Part shown: positions 12,653 to 23,462 of the stretch, piece by piece | Layout: each line of letters begins with the position of its first letter | Numbering within the stretch: the stretch's first letter is position 1 | Source: Strobilurus pachycystidiatus | Lineage: Eukaryota > Basidiomycota > Agaricomycetes > Agaricales > Physalacriaceae | DNA length: 64,000 nt | Direction of reading: 5' to 3' | Assembly (NCBI GenBank): GCA_019915135.1 | Contig: JAHLMK010000009.1 | Location: 1,488,001 to 1,552,000, forward strand | Notes under the pieces: model-generated | Database searches by the model: none | What the model was told of the DNA's origin: nothing | The model's input: the letters and a program-made list of their open reading frames with translations, nothing else | Made by a program: the position numbers and the translations under genes

Positions 12653-13229
12653 CTAAGGTGTGCCGCTGGAGATCAATCCGGAAGGCGAAGGGTTGTCGGT
12701 GGTTGTCGCACTGGCGCCAGGCGACTCCCCATTTCCACCAGTCCCAGAAGCGATGGGCTGATCCGTGTTCCCGGTGACCGTAGGACCCGCCGTCGTCGAG
12801 GTTGTAGATGTAGCCTCGCCATCATTATTCTTGTGGCTGCTCTTTCCAGCAGTCCCACCCACAGCGCCTCCTACCACTGCCGCAATGACCACAATTGCCA
12901 CAATCACGATGGTGATGATTCCTTTCCGTGTGCGCCAGAAAGGCACCTTCGCTGGTTGGGATACAGGCATGGGAAGATGTTCTTTGGAGGATGGGATGCT
13001 CCGCGAGCGCATGCTTTCTGGGTCGGTGCCATTCCGTACTGGCGTTCGGTTTGGTCGTAAAATGTCTGGATTATAGCCTTCCTGTAGGCGCCTTCGTCAG
13101 TATGATACGAATCACACTTTGCAGAAGGGTGCAGCCCACCTGCAACTGCTCCCTAGTGGGCGCCTGAGCTTCAGCCAGCAGAGCCTGGTCATAACCTCCA
13201 TTCCCCGCGGGCGTTGGTGAGGTGCGCAT
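12653..13229 (-). CDS. Single-pass membrane protein with Ser/Thr-rich tail
   Basis: Two exons on the minus strand. The first encodes MRTSPTPAGNGGYDQAL.. and ends at CAG before a 56 bp intron (GTGGGC..TACAG, about 13085-13140); the second continues EGYNPDILRPN. The total is about 170 residues. A cytosolic N-terminal part with FWRTRKG precedes one strong membrane helix (IITIVIVAIVVIAAVVGGAV) at about residues 85-105. A Ser/Thr/Gly-rich tail, probably outside the cell and O-glycosylated, runs to TAG at 12653. The absence of a signal peptide suggests type II topology. In some basidiomycete proteins such an anchor precedes an extracellular enzyme domain; here nothing follows, and the stop lies just before a donor-like AGGTGAGC. 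A longer splice form is therefore possible but not shown. Confidence 0.65.
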
Positions 13230-13896
13230 GGTCGTGAAGACGAACGTCCAATGATGGAACGAAATGAAGGCGGGGGAGGAGGCTGTTCAGGCACCTGACA
13301 CAAAGATAATTGATCCCGGGATCATTTCAACTCGTGCACCGCTCCGGTGTCCCGATCCGCTCTTCGTCAGCGACGACCGTGCTCCCTCGTTCGGTACACC
13401 CTTTAGTATTGATTAGTGTCATCTTACTTTCGAGGTCTGCCTTTCGTTATGTAACGCTCTCTCAACTGGCGGTTGGCGCAGGCAGCTGGCATGGACCCTT
13501 CAAACCCGTGTCTGTAAGCATCCGAAGTCACCGCCTTCCCCCGATTTCAATTTCCATTCTGCATGTCTCGGTGCAATCCAAAACTCTATGTAGGCGAATC
13601 TTCAAGTCAATTGTCTTACTCTTGTCTATCAGAGGCTGTACTGTACGCGTAGTGGCTTCTCAGTCCCACGTCGTGGAGCTCCTGGCATCCAAGTTGACCT
13701 ACTTGAATCGCCGCCTTTCGAAGGGGGGTCAATCCTATGAAACGCTGTCAAGCTGTCAAGGCTGTCAGCACAACGCGGTTCAGAAATTTGGAGCCTTCGG
13801 CCATAGCTTATCTTCCCGACGCCTATGTTCTTGAGTCTTCTTTCTTCGCTTCGTCTGGACTGTGCGAGATACAATTCGCTGACAAGCGATGGGTCT

Positions 13897-14108
13897 GACC
13901 TGTTTCCGACTTTCTCAGAGTCCAATATATCTGCATCACCAAGGCCCTGATAGACCACAAGGTCCGCCCCTGAGGCTATTAGCGCCAACACAGCCGCGCC
14001 GTCAATCAAGGGTCCAGTTCATATACGGCCCAAACGGAGTGTATAAAGGCAGAAATAGGGTTGTTCATCGAGCGATCCTTTCCTTCCTCCCACTCCAGCG
14101 GCGTCGAA
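13897..14108 (+). repeat. Duplicated promoter block of paralog A
   Basis: This 212 bp block is nearly identical to 26816-27027 upstream of paralog C. The two copies include the same TATA region and the same leader up to the ATG. The corresponding region of paralog B (about 25200-25403) is clearly more diverged. Confidence 0.85.
14042..14047 (+). promoter_or_regulatory. TATA box of paralog A
   Basis: TATAAA followed by GGCAG, 62 bp before the start codon. The motif and its spacing are kept in paralog C; paralog B has CATAAA at the same place. Confidence 0.55.
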
Positions 14109-15333
14109 ATGTTACGACTGGCAGCTCTCTTCGCCATCGGCGTCCTGCAAGTGTCTGTGAATGCCCAGGATACATCGCACGCGACATGCTCAGATCCCGA
14201 ATATTCATGGGTGAGTGTTCACACCGAACCCTTTCAAAGGAACATCTCTCACGCTACACACATGAACAGTCCTTCAATTCGTTGCATCAGAGTCCTTGCG
14301 CAATCGGCGAAGCTCTTGGGAACGTCTGTACAAGTGATGGAAGTAAGTGCCTTGAGGCTGCCTCTGTCCATCCACCGCTAATTACTTCTCATCTCAGGCT
14401 TCAATATCCAGTACCTCCCAGCAGGATACTACTACTCTGGTATCAGCCCGACCTTTGCCACGAACTGTGTCTGCAACACTGTGTACTATTCTGTCCTGAA
14501 TGTCTGTGCCGCGTGTCAAGGCGGTTCAGTTGCTGCGTACGTACCGCCGGGATTTGCACGGACTCAATTCCTGATCTACGCTTTTAGATGGGACGATTGG
14601 AGCGTGAACTGCACCGTAGCATATTCGACCTTCCCGGACTCAATCCCAGATGCGACCGCCGTCCCGCACTACGCCTACCTCTCTCTCCTGTCGAACGGCA
14701 CGTTCAACTTCGCTGCAGCCGAAGCTGACACAGGCATGTCGATCACCATCATCTAGGCACGAACACAACTCTAAAGGCCTCTCTCTTCTAGGTCCGGAAG
14801 CGACTTTCACTGGCTCTGCCTCTGCCACATCGAAAACGGTTTCTACGACTGGTGTTAGCACGGCCAGCGGGTTCTCCTCAGCTTCACCCTCCGGTTCCGC
14901 AGCCGCCTCTAGCAGCAGTGGCCACAAGAAGTCACACACTGCTGCCATCGTCGGCGGAGTCATCGGTGGTATCATCTTCCTCCTCGCCGTTGGGCTTGGG
15001 ATCTTCTTCTGGCGACGGAGAGCACACCGCTCAGCGGCGGCGCAACCACAGACCCCTGGTCCTGAATCAGCCTTCTTGGCGCCCAACGGGACCGGTACGA
15101 CCTACACTCCCACAATGGGTGCTTTCAACCCGGAGAAGGTGTATGACCCCAACGACCCGTCGACCTTCCCGTCGAGTATGCCTGGTACACCCAGTGCCTA
15201 CCCTCAGCAGCCGTACACTCCGTATGGGAATCCACCATCCTCGCCAGATCCATTGGGGTATTCGTCGGTAACACCGCAGACCACGGGACAGCAGCAGCCT
15301 TCTGCAGGATATCGGGGCGTAGCGGAGATTTGA
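14109..15333 (+). CDS. Cysteine-rich type I membrane protein, paralog A
   Basis: Five exons: 14109-14210, 14270-14342, 14398-14536, 14588-14733 and 14792-15333. A signal peptide (MLRLAALFAIGVLQVSVNA) is followed by a compact ectodomain of about 130 residues with regularly spaced cysteines (HATC, SPCAIGEALGNVC, NCVCNTVYY, CAACQGG, VNCTV). A Ser/Thr/Ala stalk then leads to one membrane helix (IVGGVIGGIIFLLAVGLGIF) with a WRRRAHR stop-transfer sequence. The cytosolic tail of about 100 residues is rich in Pro, Tyr and Ser. Three introns are GT-AG; the fourth (14734-14791) begins with GC. The same layout occurs in B and C. It is a receptor- or sensor-like architecture; no ligand or pathway can be inferred. 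Confidence 0.85.
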
Positions 15334-15747
15334 TCTCATATTTGAACGATTCATGATATTTTACGCTTCGAGTTCCTGTATGTAAGTATCAAGCACAATG
15401 TGGGGTTTTTGAGAGAATAAAGCACGGTTTGAGTCGCCTGAGTGTATCTCGCAGGCCGCCAACACATCCGTTTCGACCCTCGACCGACACGCTGTCGGGA
15501 CGCTTAGAAACGCTACCAACGGAATATTAAAAAAGGACCTCCACCGTTATCGACGCGCACATGAGCGAAAGGTCACGTCGAACAGAACTTTGATATATGC
15601 ACCGACGAATTGAATTACTGTATGTTCTTGGTTGAGTACTGTATGTTCTTGCAGTGTCGAGTGCTCCAAAGTTCAGATGTTTTGTCCACGACTTTCCTGA
15701 TGCTCATCCTCCGTTATGCACCTTGAATCGCAATCAGAATAACCAGC

Positions 15748-15754
15748 TGTAAAC
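15748..15754 (+). repeat. Left target-site duplication TGTAAAC
   Basis: Seven bases directly before the left inverted repeat, matching exactly the seven bases directly after the right inverted repeat (23463-23469). Confidence 0.85.
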
Positions 15755-15790
15755 TGCGGTAGGCGGGAACATCGCACTTCAATTTCGGCT
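15755..15790 (+). repeat. Left terminal inverted repeat
   Basis: It begins TGCGGTAGGCGGGAACATCG. Its reverse complement is found at 23427-23462 with two mismatches (positions 4 and 15 of the repeat). Weaker similarity continues inward for about another 30 bp. Confidence 0.9.
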
Positions 15791-15970
15791 GAGACTTGGC
15801 CCGCTGTTCCGATCACGCCGTACCGCCTCACCTCCTGATCTGATTCGTTGCCGGAGACATTGTTCTGGTGAGCTGAGGTGTGTGTGGCGCATGGCCCATG
15901 TTCTCTGTGCATGTTGAGGGTGGCCGGAACAACATGGCGACAAGTTTTTGGATCGTATATCTGATACTAT

Positions 15971-17577
15971 CTACATGCTATCAATGTATCTACTCATTGT
16001 TACGAACACATTCCAGGCGTTGTGAACAGTAATCTGTGGCCTACCAAGCTCCGTGTATACCGACTCTGCTAGGTCTGCAAAGGCCTGTGAGTACCATTCA
16101 AAGTGTTGGGCCCGAGGCCCTTCGGCTTCCTCCAGTTGGGTGCGCAATACATCGAGACACTGCTGCGAGACTTTGACACGGCAGTCAATGCCGCCAAAGA
16201 GGTGCGGGCTTCGCATAGCAAAGGCTGGGACATGGCCCGATGGCATCAACTTCTCAGCTTGAGACCGGACACGGTGGTGGTTCCACCAGTCGCAGAAATC
16301 GTCAAGTTCAGATTGGATGAGCGGTACAAAAATCCAATAGAACAGTGAGCTACACAGAGACGTGAATCATTAGACAGCGTCAAGCAGTGATATCGGGCAA
16401 CATACGGGTGATATGGGTGATTGGGATCGAAGATGTGCTCCTCTTTGCCTCGAAGGATGAAGTCCTTGAGGTTGAAGCCAAGCTTCTCCAGAAAGCGCCG
16501 CCAGAACCCTTCAATAACTGTGTTCTGCGTACTCTTGATGATTACATGCGCCGGAAAAGCAGCGGAATCGATTTCGGGTGAGAAGAACTCGCTGCATACC
16601 CGTGTTAGAAGGACATTCACAGTGTATGAAAGTCAGTATATACCGAAGTGTTGTCATAAAGGCATGCTGCCAGCCAATCTCAGACCCTGCATCCGTTGTC
16701 AGTTGAATAGGGATGCCTGAAGGATATGTTGAGCTAGAGACCCGATGTCATGAGGAGAAAGAGACTTACAACCGTGTTTCTCGACAAAATCAAGGAGCAG
16801 GTGTCCTCCAGCGGCAGCGGTCCGACTGTTGGGAACTAGGACGAGTGAAAGAATCTCATCAGTCCATTTATCCTTATAACCATAGATTGGGAGGCCGATC
16901 TCTCCCATTCGAAGCGCTGCTTGACCAAGTTTCTCGTGACCGTCTGCCGAAACTTCGTGCCACGGTCCAAGGGCTGTCAATGCCACGCGAAGTCGTCGAG
17001 CTTGAGTCTTTTTTCCTGGGAAGCGCTTGAGAAAGCCGTCAGGATAGAGCTCATGCATGATAGCTGTTACAAGATCGCTGGCAATGTTGGGTCAGAGGTC
17101 TGGTAGAAAAGACGATGACGACGGACGTACATCGGAACAAGCATTCCCTTCTTCGACAGTTGGTCCTTCACAAAGTCAGGCCCGTTTCCATCGGTGGCAT
17201 CCTTCTCGACAACGTCGACAATAGCTTGTCGGATTTCGGCATCAGTATGATGTTCTTTGTAGTTTCGAACGGATCTAGTTTTGAGGCGCTTCTTCAACTT
17301 GCGTAACGTTGTGAGTCTAGGTGAGTATGACTCGATATCAAGTCCCGTAACGCCACTGATAGTATCCAACTGACCTGATAGTATAACCGAAATCAGTTTG
17401 CAACGATTCGAGCATGTCATTCTCGGTCTGTTTCTCTCTACGGTATTTGTCGAAGGCAAGTGCTAGTTCGGCATCGTCAGGCTCTGAGTTTGATCGTGAG
17501 CCGATACAATCAAGTTAACCACTCATCGACCTACTAGTCTGCTGTTGTCGTCCGTTCTTTCCTGTTGGGTTAGGCAT
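15971..17577 (-). CDS. DDE integrase-type transposase (rve-like catalytic core)
   Basis: Spliced by eye this gives about 430 residues in seven or more exons, from ATG at 17577 to TAG at 15971. The N-terminal 115 residues are Lys/Arg-rich and helical (LRKLKKRLKTR) and probably bind DNA. The catalytic core shows D in VSADGHEKLG, D in QLTTDAGSEIGW and E in STQNTVIEGFWRRF. The spacing is about 65 and 42 residues, a complete DDE triad like the integrase core of retroviruses and related DNA transposons. The C-terminal third has WWNHHRVRSQ and a Gly/His-rich stretch. Such proteins cut and join DNA at terminal repeats. Its place 180 bp inside the left repeat makes it the likely mobiliser of the element. 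No frameshift is needed in my model, so it may be active. Confidence 0.82.
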
Positions 17578-17819
17578 TGATATCTGGGTAGTTCACCATA
17601 TAGTGCTTGCAAGTTTCAAGTTATATTATTTGCCTCGTACGATGGACATATCGTATGATTTTACCAGTGTCGTCTGATTCGCATATCGTACGACTTAGGC
17701 TGCCAAGCAGGCGGATACACAGTGCCAAGCGTCGGGCTGGCGCGCTTTAGTGCGGGTGTCGCGATGTTTCAGGTCAGCACTGCTCCCTTGACCTCTTCAC
17801 ATTGTCACATCTCTAAAGC

Positions 17820-17825
17820 TATAAA
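17820..17825 (+). promoter_or_regulatory. TATA box of the alpha-kinase gene
   Basis: TATAAA followed by GGAGC, 50 bp before the kinase ATG, in the 297 bp divergent region shared with the transposase gene. Confidence 0.5.
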
Positions 17826-17874
17826 GGAGCCTCGGGAATATCTCTCTAGTTGTCTGCGCACCTCCGATTAACCC

Positions 17875-20389
17875 ATGGCTGACTTGGCAGTTCCGATGCC
17901 AGAGCCAGAGTGTGATGGCTGTGGCAAATCCTTTCGACTCTGGCGTAGGCCTGGACTTTGTCCCAAGTGCGACAAGCTAAAGGACATTGCCTTGGGCTCA
18001 GCCGAATATAAGGAGATAAAGGTCCGATTCTTCAATTACAGTCTCTGCATATCTGCTCTATCTGATTGTTTTACACTTCAGAACTATCCGCAATGCGCTA
18101 TCTGTGGTGTTGTTCGACGCAATCTGGACTCTGCTGCACCGGGAGCTTTGCAGTTATGCGGCTCTTCCCAGTGTGCACGAACAGCTGCTGACGCTCAAGG
18201 CCTTGAGTATAGTAAGTACCAAGCATCTACTCAACGAACGCTTGCTGACTTACACCGCTTTTAAGCTGTTGGAAAGCCTCAGCCTGCGGCGCATATTGAA
18301 CTTGCATCAAAGACCTTGGATCGACTGAAGCGTAGCGGCATAACTCCTGCCCCTACAGGCCAGGATTCAGGCTCCTATGGTACTCAGCATACAACGGCTA
18401 GTCTCTTACAACACGAGTACGGTCATGGATCCCCGGGTGAAGAGCAATATGGCATTGGATGGACTGTAAGTCTGAGACGCTTGTGTTTACTTCTCTCTCT
18501 CACGTTGAACACCAGGTTCGAATGCGCGCTGCCAAAAGCACCAGTGAAGAGTATGGCAATGGCTATAAGCGTTGGGCTGGTAGTGTCTATATGTCGGGTT
18601 TGTAGTCTTTGCTCTTTCCCTCAGTTTCGGCTCCTGATTTCACGTATACTTGCAGAGATCAAGGCGAACCTTCTTCTTCAAGTCAATGGAGAGTTCACCC
18701 GAGGCAATGATAAGCGTAAGCTAACCTCGTACGTTGTTCTTTTCTTTGCAAGCTCATGTCCTAACAACTCTAAGAGCTGAGGTATCGTTCCGGTGGCACA
18801 ACAACCGGCTTCCTGAGCCCAATACAGCATCGCTAACGGTTGCCGACTTCTACAAGGCTCACTCCAGTAACGGTAGTATGATGTTGACATACATCACAGG
18901 TAATGTCAGTCCGAAATTCAAGGCCAACGCTCCGAAAAATGCGAAGGGCATTCCGCTCATGTGCCTTGAGCTTTACATTGATACTCTGGCGGTACGTTGG
19001 TTTCATTATGTGAAGTACTCCCACTGACCGTACACTGTCATATTCCAGCATAAGAATCGAATGCTCAACGAAGACGCTGCAATGGGCGTACAGAACAGCG
19101 ATCTTGATGAAGATGATGGCGATCACTCTGATAGTGGTACCCGGAAGCGAGCACTTTCTCAGAGCGCTGGCCCTGTTTCCTCGGAACTGAAGCGTCCTAG
19201 AAGTGAGTGAAGTATTGGCAATGCTATCACTGTCATACTGAATGTGAACGCTCTGTAGATGGCTTTGCAGGCATGGAAAGTCGAAGGTCACACTCAGGAA
19301 GATGATTTGCACACTTGACGACGAGTTCAATCCCGAATACGATCAGACTCAAGAACATCTCCAAGGTTATATCCGTGATCGCCACTTTGCTGCAGGTGCA
19401 ATGAAGTATGCTTTTGATGTATGTCTTGTTTACCTGTCGCTCCGCTATGCACTCAATCATAAGCACAATAGATGTCTATAGGAACATCTTCCAGCAAGAG
19501 ACTGGTAGCCAAGCGATACTTTCGCTTCGATGAACCATCTGCAAACGCCCAGGATTCTGATGACGAACACCCACATGCTCCAGCGCTGGTCGACATTCGA
19601 AGCAACCGGGAATTTCTTCAATGGGACCTGGCTCGCCTGAAGCAGTGTCAGAAGTTTTTAAAGGCCTTCTACGTTCTGGCGCGCACCGCTGGTATTCAAG
19701 TGGACGAGAGTACGCACTTCAGTAATGTGTGAGCGTATTTCTCACTGACTCAATGAATAGACATACAGGTTGCCGATGCCTATCTCGCACAAGAGTTTGA
19801 GGTACTCAACAACAATGGCCCTGCCTTGAGCGCCCCCAGTATTGCCTCCGGTATACAGACTTTCGACGCCATTCACGGAGGCTTGACTTGGCTAGTTGAA
19901 GAGCGGCGTTCATCAGTAGTTGAACACTTCACCTCTACTCTCAATCAGAAGCGTAGTCGCCAGGACCTGACAGCCTTGACTATTGATGCCTTCCAGCACT
20001 TTGTGTTCAGATACACGAACAGAAGTATGGTGCTTGCCGATATTCAAGGTACAACTCATAGACAATCCTGAAGAACTACATTGACTTGACTTTCTCAGGT
20101 AGCCCTTCAACAGTTCACGGACAAGACGGACTGACCTTATTTGATCCGATGACCCACACACTCAATGGGTAAGTACAGTTGCAATTCGGTCCCTCTCTTG
20201 ATGCTCAACACATTGATATTTAGATCCTCCGGTGTTGGGGACTTTGGACGCTCTGGAATGTCTACTTTGATCAATGATCACAAGTGTGGCAGCATTTGTA
20301 GGCGCTTACACCTTCACACTGAAGCACTTACTCTACCACCTGAGGAGAATGATGATCAGGAGACTCAGAGTCAAGTTGAGAATGATTGA
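17875..20389 (+). CDS. Alpha-type (MHCK/eEF2K-like) protein kinase carried by the transposon
   Basis: About 560 residues in ten or so exons. The N-terminus has two possible zinc clusters (CDGCGKSF..CPKC and CAICG..CGSSQC). A middle region leads to a Ser/Asp-rich linker ending SELKRPR. The C-terminal half is an alpha-kinase domain: KVTLRKMIC, KRLVAKRYF (ATP-binding Lys), AFQHFVFRYTNRSMVLADIQG (catalytic strand), then LTLFDPMTH and GVGDFGRSGM. A zinc module DHKCGSICRRL follows. Alpha-kinases are not related in sequence to ordinary Ser/Thr kinases and are expanded in some basidiomycetes. One problem: at 19200-19265 the good donor and either nearby acceptor lead into a frame that stops near 19312, whereas the conserved kinase frame is shifted by one base. 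This is either an unusual splice or a frameshift. Confidence 0.8.
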
Positions 20390-20430
20390 TAGAGCTATCT
20401 TAGTATCTACCTCCAATATTACACTATGCC

Positions 20431-21119
20431 TACTACTTGAGTGTGAATACACATGTGTGATATTTGTAACTCAATTCACTGTAGATGTGAAATTTTTCAG
20501 GACATGAAACCACTTTCAGACATCTTGTATGACCTCTATGCACCATATTTGAGCACCAGAACAGGTCTCCTGGAAGGCCCTCCAGTTACCGTACTTGAGC
20601 TCATATATGTACATGCGAGATTCTCGTAACTCAACTCACGGTAGACCTAGAATTTCTCTGCACATGAAACCACTTTCAGACATCTTGTATGACCTCTATG
20701 CATCATATTTGAGCATCAGAACAGGTCTCCTGGAAGGCCCTCCAGTTACCGTACTTGAGCTCATATACGTACATGCGAGATTCTCGTAACTCAACTCACG
20801 GTAGACCCAGAATTTCTCTGCACATGAAACCACTTTCAGACATCTTGTATGACCTCTATGCATCATATTTGAGCATCAGAACAGGTCTCCTGGAAGGCCC
20901 TCCAGTTACCGTACTTGAGCTCATATACGTACATGCGAGATTCTCGTAACTCAACTCACGGTAGACCTGGGATTTTTCTGCACATGAAATCACTTTCAGA
21001 CATCTTGAATGACCTCTATGCATCATCTTTGAGCACCAGAACAGGTCTCCTGGAATGCCTTCTGTTTGCCGTTCTTGAGCTCAAACTTGCATGCCACATG
21101 CGGAATCTTGTGACTTGGT
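20431..21119. repeat. Tandem array of 160 bp repeats inside the transposon
   Basis: Three near-identical 160 bp units start at 20502, 20662 and 20822 (each with cATGAAACCACTTTCAG). A diverged, partial unit starts at 20982, and a decayed partial copy precedes the first. Each unit contains an open frame of about 64 codons, but 160 is not a multiple of three, so the array cannot encode one continuous repeat protein. The array begins about 40 bp after the kinase stop codon, so at least part could be transcribed as its 3' end. Confidence 0.92.
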
Positions 21120-21213
21120 TACTAGCAAAGCAGTCAAAGTTCTAGTCACTGTCAACTGACTTGAAATGATTATGTTTACAAAATAAATACATGATAATTT
21201 ACTTCATAATCAA

Positions 21214-23331
21214 CTATACCCGGCGAAGTCGCTTTGACTGTCGTATCGTGAGTATACTAGTCTCATTCTCCTTATCATTCTCATTCTCCATTCCATCTTC
21301 TAGCCCTATTCTTGCGCGCTTGGAAGGAGTGGGGGAAGAAGGGCAGGTTGGGGAACTAGAACAATCTACTCCGCCTCTCACTTCCGCGCCTGCACCAATT
21401 GTGTCCACATCCTCGTTATCCTCGCTCCAGATAGGAAAAAGTCGCGAAAAGCGCTGTATACACTTCTCTGCGTGCTTTCGAATATTCTCCTTCTCCTTTC
21501 GTAATACCTCGAGACGTGCCGCAGTGAGGGCCTTTGGTGCAGCGCCTGGTGATATTGATTTCTGGCGCTATGTGGTTTCAGTTTAGAACTACTGCCAAAG
21601 GAATGAGCACGTACTGGTGGCCTACCAGCTTTACGGGGCGGTGGCTGCTGAACATCTATCATGTTCAACTTCAATTCTCTGAAATTCACAGGCCCAACTG
21701 TCGTCTTGTAGCCCTCAAGACGGTGATCGGTGGCCGGTTTCTACAAGGATATGAGAGACCAAGAACACGTATAGAGTAAAAGACACATACCTCGGTTCCG
21801 TCAAGCCAGCCGTCTGGGGCCTGTGCCCGAATAACTGTAAAGGCTTTCAAACTGCCTTCTCGAAAGTACACAGGTACATGTATACTGCGAGTGCTGCGAT
21901 CAAGCGGACTAAGTGCAGCTTCAGTAGGTACATATGGAGCACCTAATAAGCGCGCTTCATCGTTGAGCTTAAACGATAGAACAGAACAATGCTCACCGAT
22001 AGTATGAGATGGGTCAAGTAGCCCGCGTCGGACAAGCAACTCGTACAGCTGTGTAGAGACAGAGACAGTCGCCTTTCGGAATACTTTCATCGCTGACGTC
22101 GTATACTTGCTGTCCGCCTTGGACTGAAACGCAAACGGATTCGAACTGGTATTGGAGGTGGCGCATTCAGATAAGAAAGCAGGAGTGCTAAACCATGCCA
22201 TGTATGCAAACATGCGGTCCACAAAGTTGTCAAAGAGGACATCGTCAGCGCAGATTAGACCGCCAGGCGTTCCAGGAAAGAGACCAAGTTCATGAAGAGC
22301 ATCGTTGGCGAGGTGGCGACCGAAGGGACTGAAGTAGGACTCCGATTGCTCCTTTCCCGTGATCAAATGGAGGATGGATGTTCGCCTTAGAACAGGGCTA
22401 TCCAAAACAAGCTGTCGCCATGAAGTCCGAAGTTCCCGATCGGCCAAATCCTTCTCAATGTCCCAATCGTGTCCTCCTTTGAACACAGTCCAAATACTAT
22501 TCCATGACTTGTCCAGTACATCAGTATTTATAGACAATGCATCACGAAAGACTAACCTTAGAGCCAGGCTTGAGATCGTCCTCAGTCCAGATAGTGTTGC
22601 GACTGATGACATGAAGGCGGACTAGACGCGAGAAATCGGCTACAACCCAAGCTTTGGACTTTGTAACAACGGCCGCCTGGATTCGAATGAACCGATCCTT
22701 TTCCTCGTCCTTGCTCCCCGGTTCAATGAAGCGTGCAGGGATGAGATATTGGCGGAGTGTGTCGGCCTTTCCCTTGTTGAAGTTCGGGCCCGGCACGCTC
22801 TTAGCGACGATCTCGTGGTAGACGTCGGTGTCGAGCTCGATTAGGTGTCCTTCGAGGCCCCAATGAACGACGAGTAGATGCTACAACATAGTGAGTGCTT
22901 GAGATTGGCAGAATGGTAGTGTTGCTGCTTACATATCCTACAGTAATGGCCAAGAGCTTGCCCCGAACCTCTATTGAGACCGGCCCCTCGCTCAGTCGGT
23001 TGAGCAGATACTGGCATGATCTATACTTCGAGGATTGAAGCTTCTTCCGGTCAAATGGGTCGACAGAAGCCAGAAAGGAAGGAACAGCGGGCTCCAGAGA
23101 CGGATTGTAGGCGGATCGGTCTACTGTTAGCGTAGTGTAGTCCTTCTCTTTTGTCCCCACAGCCCAAGTGCTCGGATGGATCATAAGTCGGCCTGCAAAC
23201 TCAGTTAGTGCCAAGGAACCAGAACATGACAGCCACGTGCCATTGACATGATTCCCATTAGTATCCTTGAGGTATTCCAGCGTCTTTTGAACGCGCCTTT
23301 TGACGGCCTTGGCTTCGCTGCCCTCCGGCAT
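21214..23331 (-). CDS. Unknown protein of the transposon with AT-hook-like basic C-terminus
   Basis: Spliced by eye this gives about 600 residues in six exons, from ATG at 23331 (131 bp inside the right end) to TAG at 21214. The N-terminus is Lys/Arg-rich (EAKAVKRRVQKTLEYL). The middle is a mixed, globular-looking region with many Trp and aromatic residues (LLVVHWGLEGHLIELD, WTVFKGGHDWDIEKDL, FAYMAWFSTPAFL). Near the C-terminus comes PPPRKAGRPPRQKS, close to an AT hook, followed by a Lys/Glu helix and a basic end (PSKRARIG, RQSKRLRRV) that could be a nuclear signal. No enzyme motif is recognised. Being inside the inverted repeats and intact, it may be an accessory transposition or DNA-binding factor; this is inference from position and composition. 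Confidence 0.7.
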
Positions 23332-23426
23332 GATGGTGGTCGATGATCAACGAACGAAGGTCGCGTCTGATCACACGTGGCGACAGACATGTGACAATCG
23401 GAGTGGCCGCCGGCCAAGAAGTCCGA

Positions 23427-23462
23427 AGCCGAAATTGAAGTGCGATGCTCCCGCCTACGGCA
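23427..23462 (-). repeat. Right terminal inverted repeat
   Basis: Reverse complement of the left repeat with 34 of 36 matches; the element ends in CCGCCTACGGCA on the plus strand. Confidence 0.9.

Larger units (their letters stand above)
15755..23462. mobile_element. 7.7 kb DNA transposon with DDE integrase, alpha-kinase and unknown gene
   Basis: The element is bounded by 36 bp terminal inverted repeats with 34 matches, starting TGC(G/C)GTAGGCGGGA, and flanked by a perfect 7 bp direct repeat. It contains exactly three genes: a DDE-type integrase/transposase (minus, near the left end), an alpha-type protein kinase (plus, diverging from it), and a minus-strand unknown gene starting 131 bp from the right end. 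A 160 bp tandem repeat array lies between the second and third genes. It sits between paralogs A and B of the flanking membrane-protein family. The near-perfect inverted repeats, intact target duplication and mostly open genes point to a fairly recent insertion. The integrase fold relates it broadly to retroviral-integrase-like DNA transposons, but a 7 bp duplication differs from the 4 bp of Ginger elements. Confidence 0.85.

Noticed and set aside
13310..13834. 174-codon plus-strand frame before paralog A
   Set aside because: Its end overlaps the region that is alignable as non-coding upstream DNA of the paralogs, and it has no motif or composition of a real protein.
14738..14791. Alternative GT donor for the fourth intron of paralog A
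   Set aside because: Using the GT in GCATGTCG shifts the next exon out of the frame conserved in all three paralogs and gives an early stop, so the GC donor is preferred.
20595..21145. Three near-identical small open frames of 64 codons
   Set aside because: They are the same stretch of a 160 bp tandem repeat. The unit is not a multiple of three, and there is no promoter or splice support, so they are repeat shadows and not genes.
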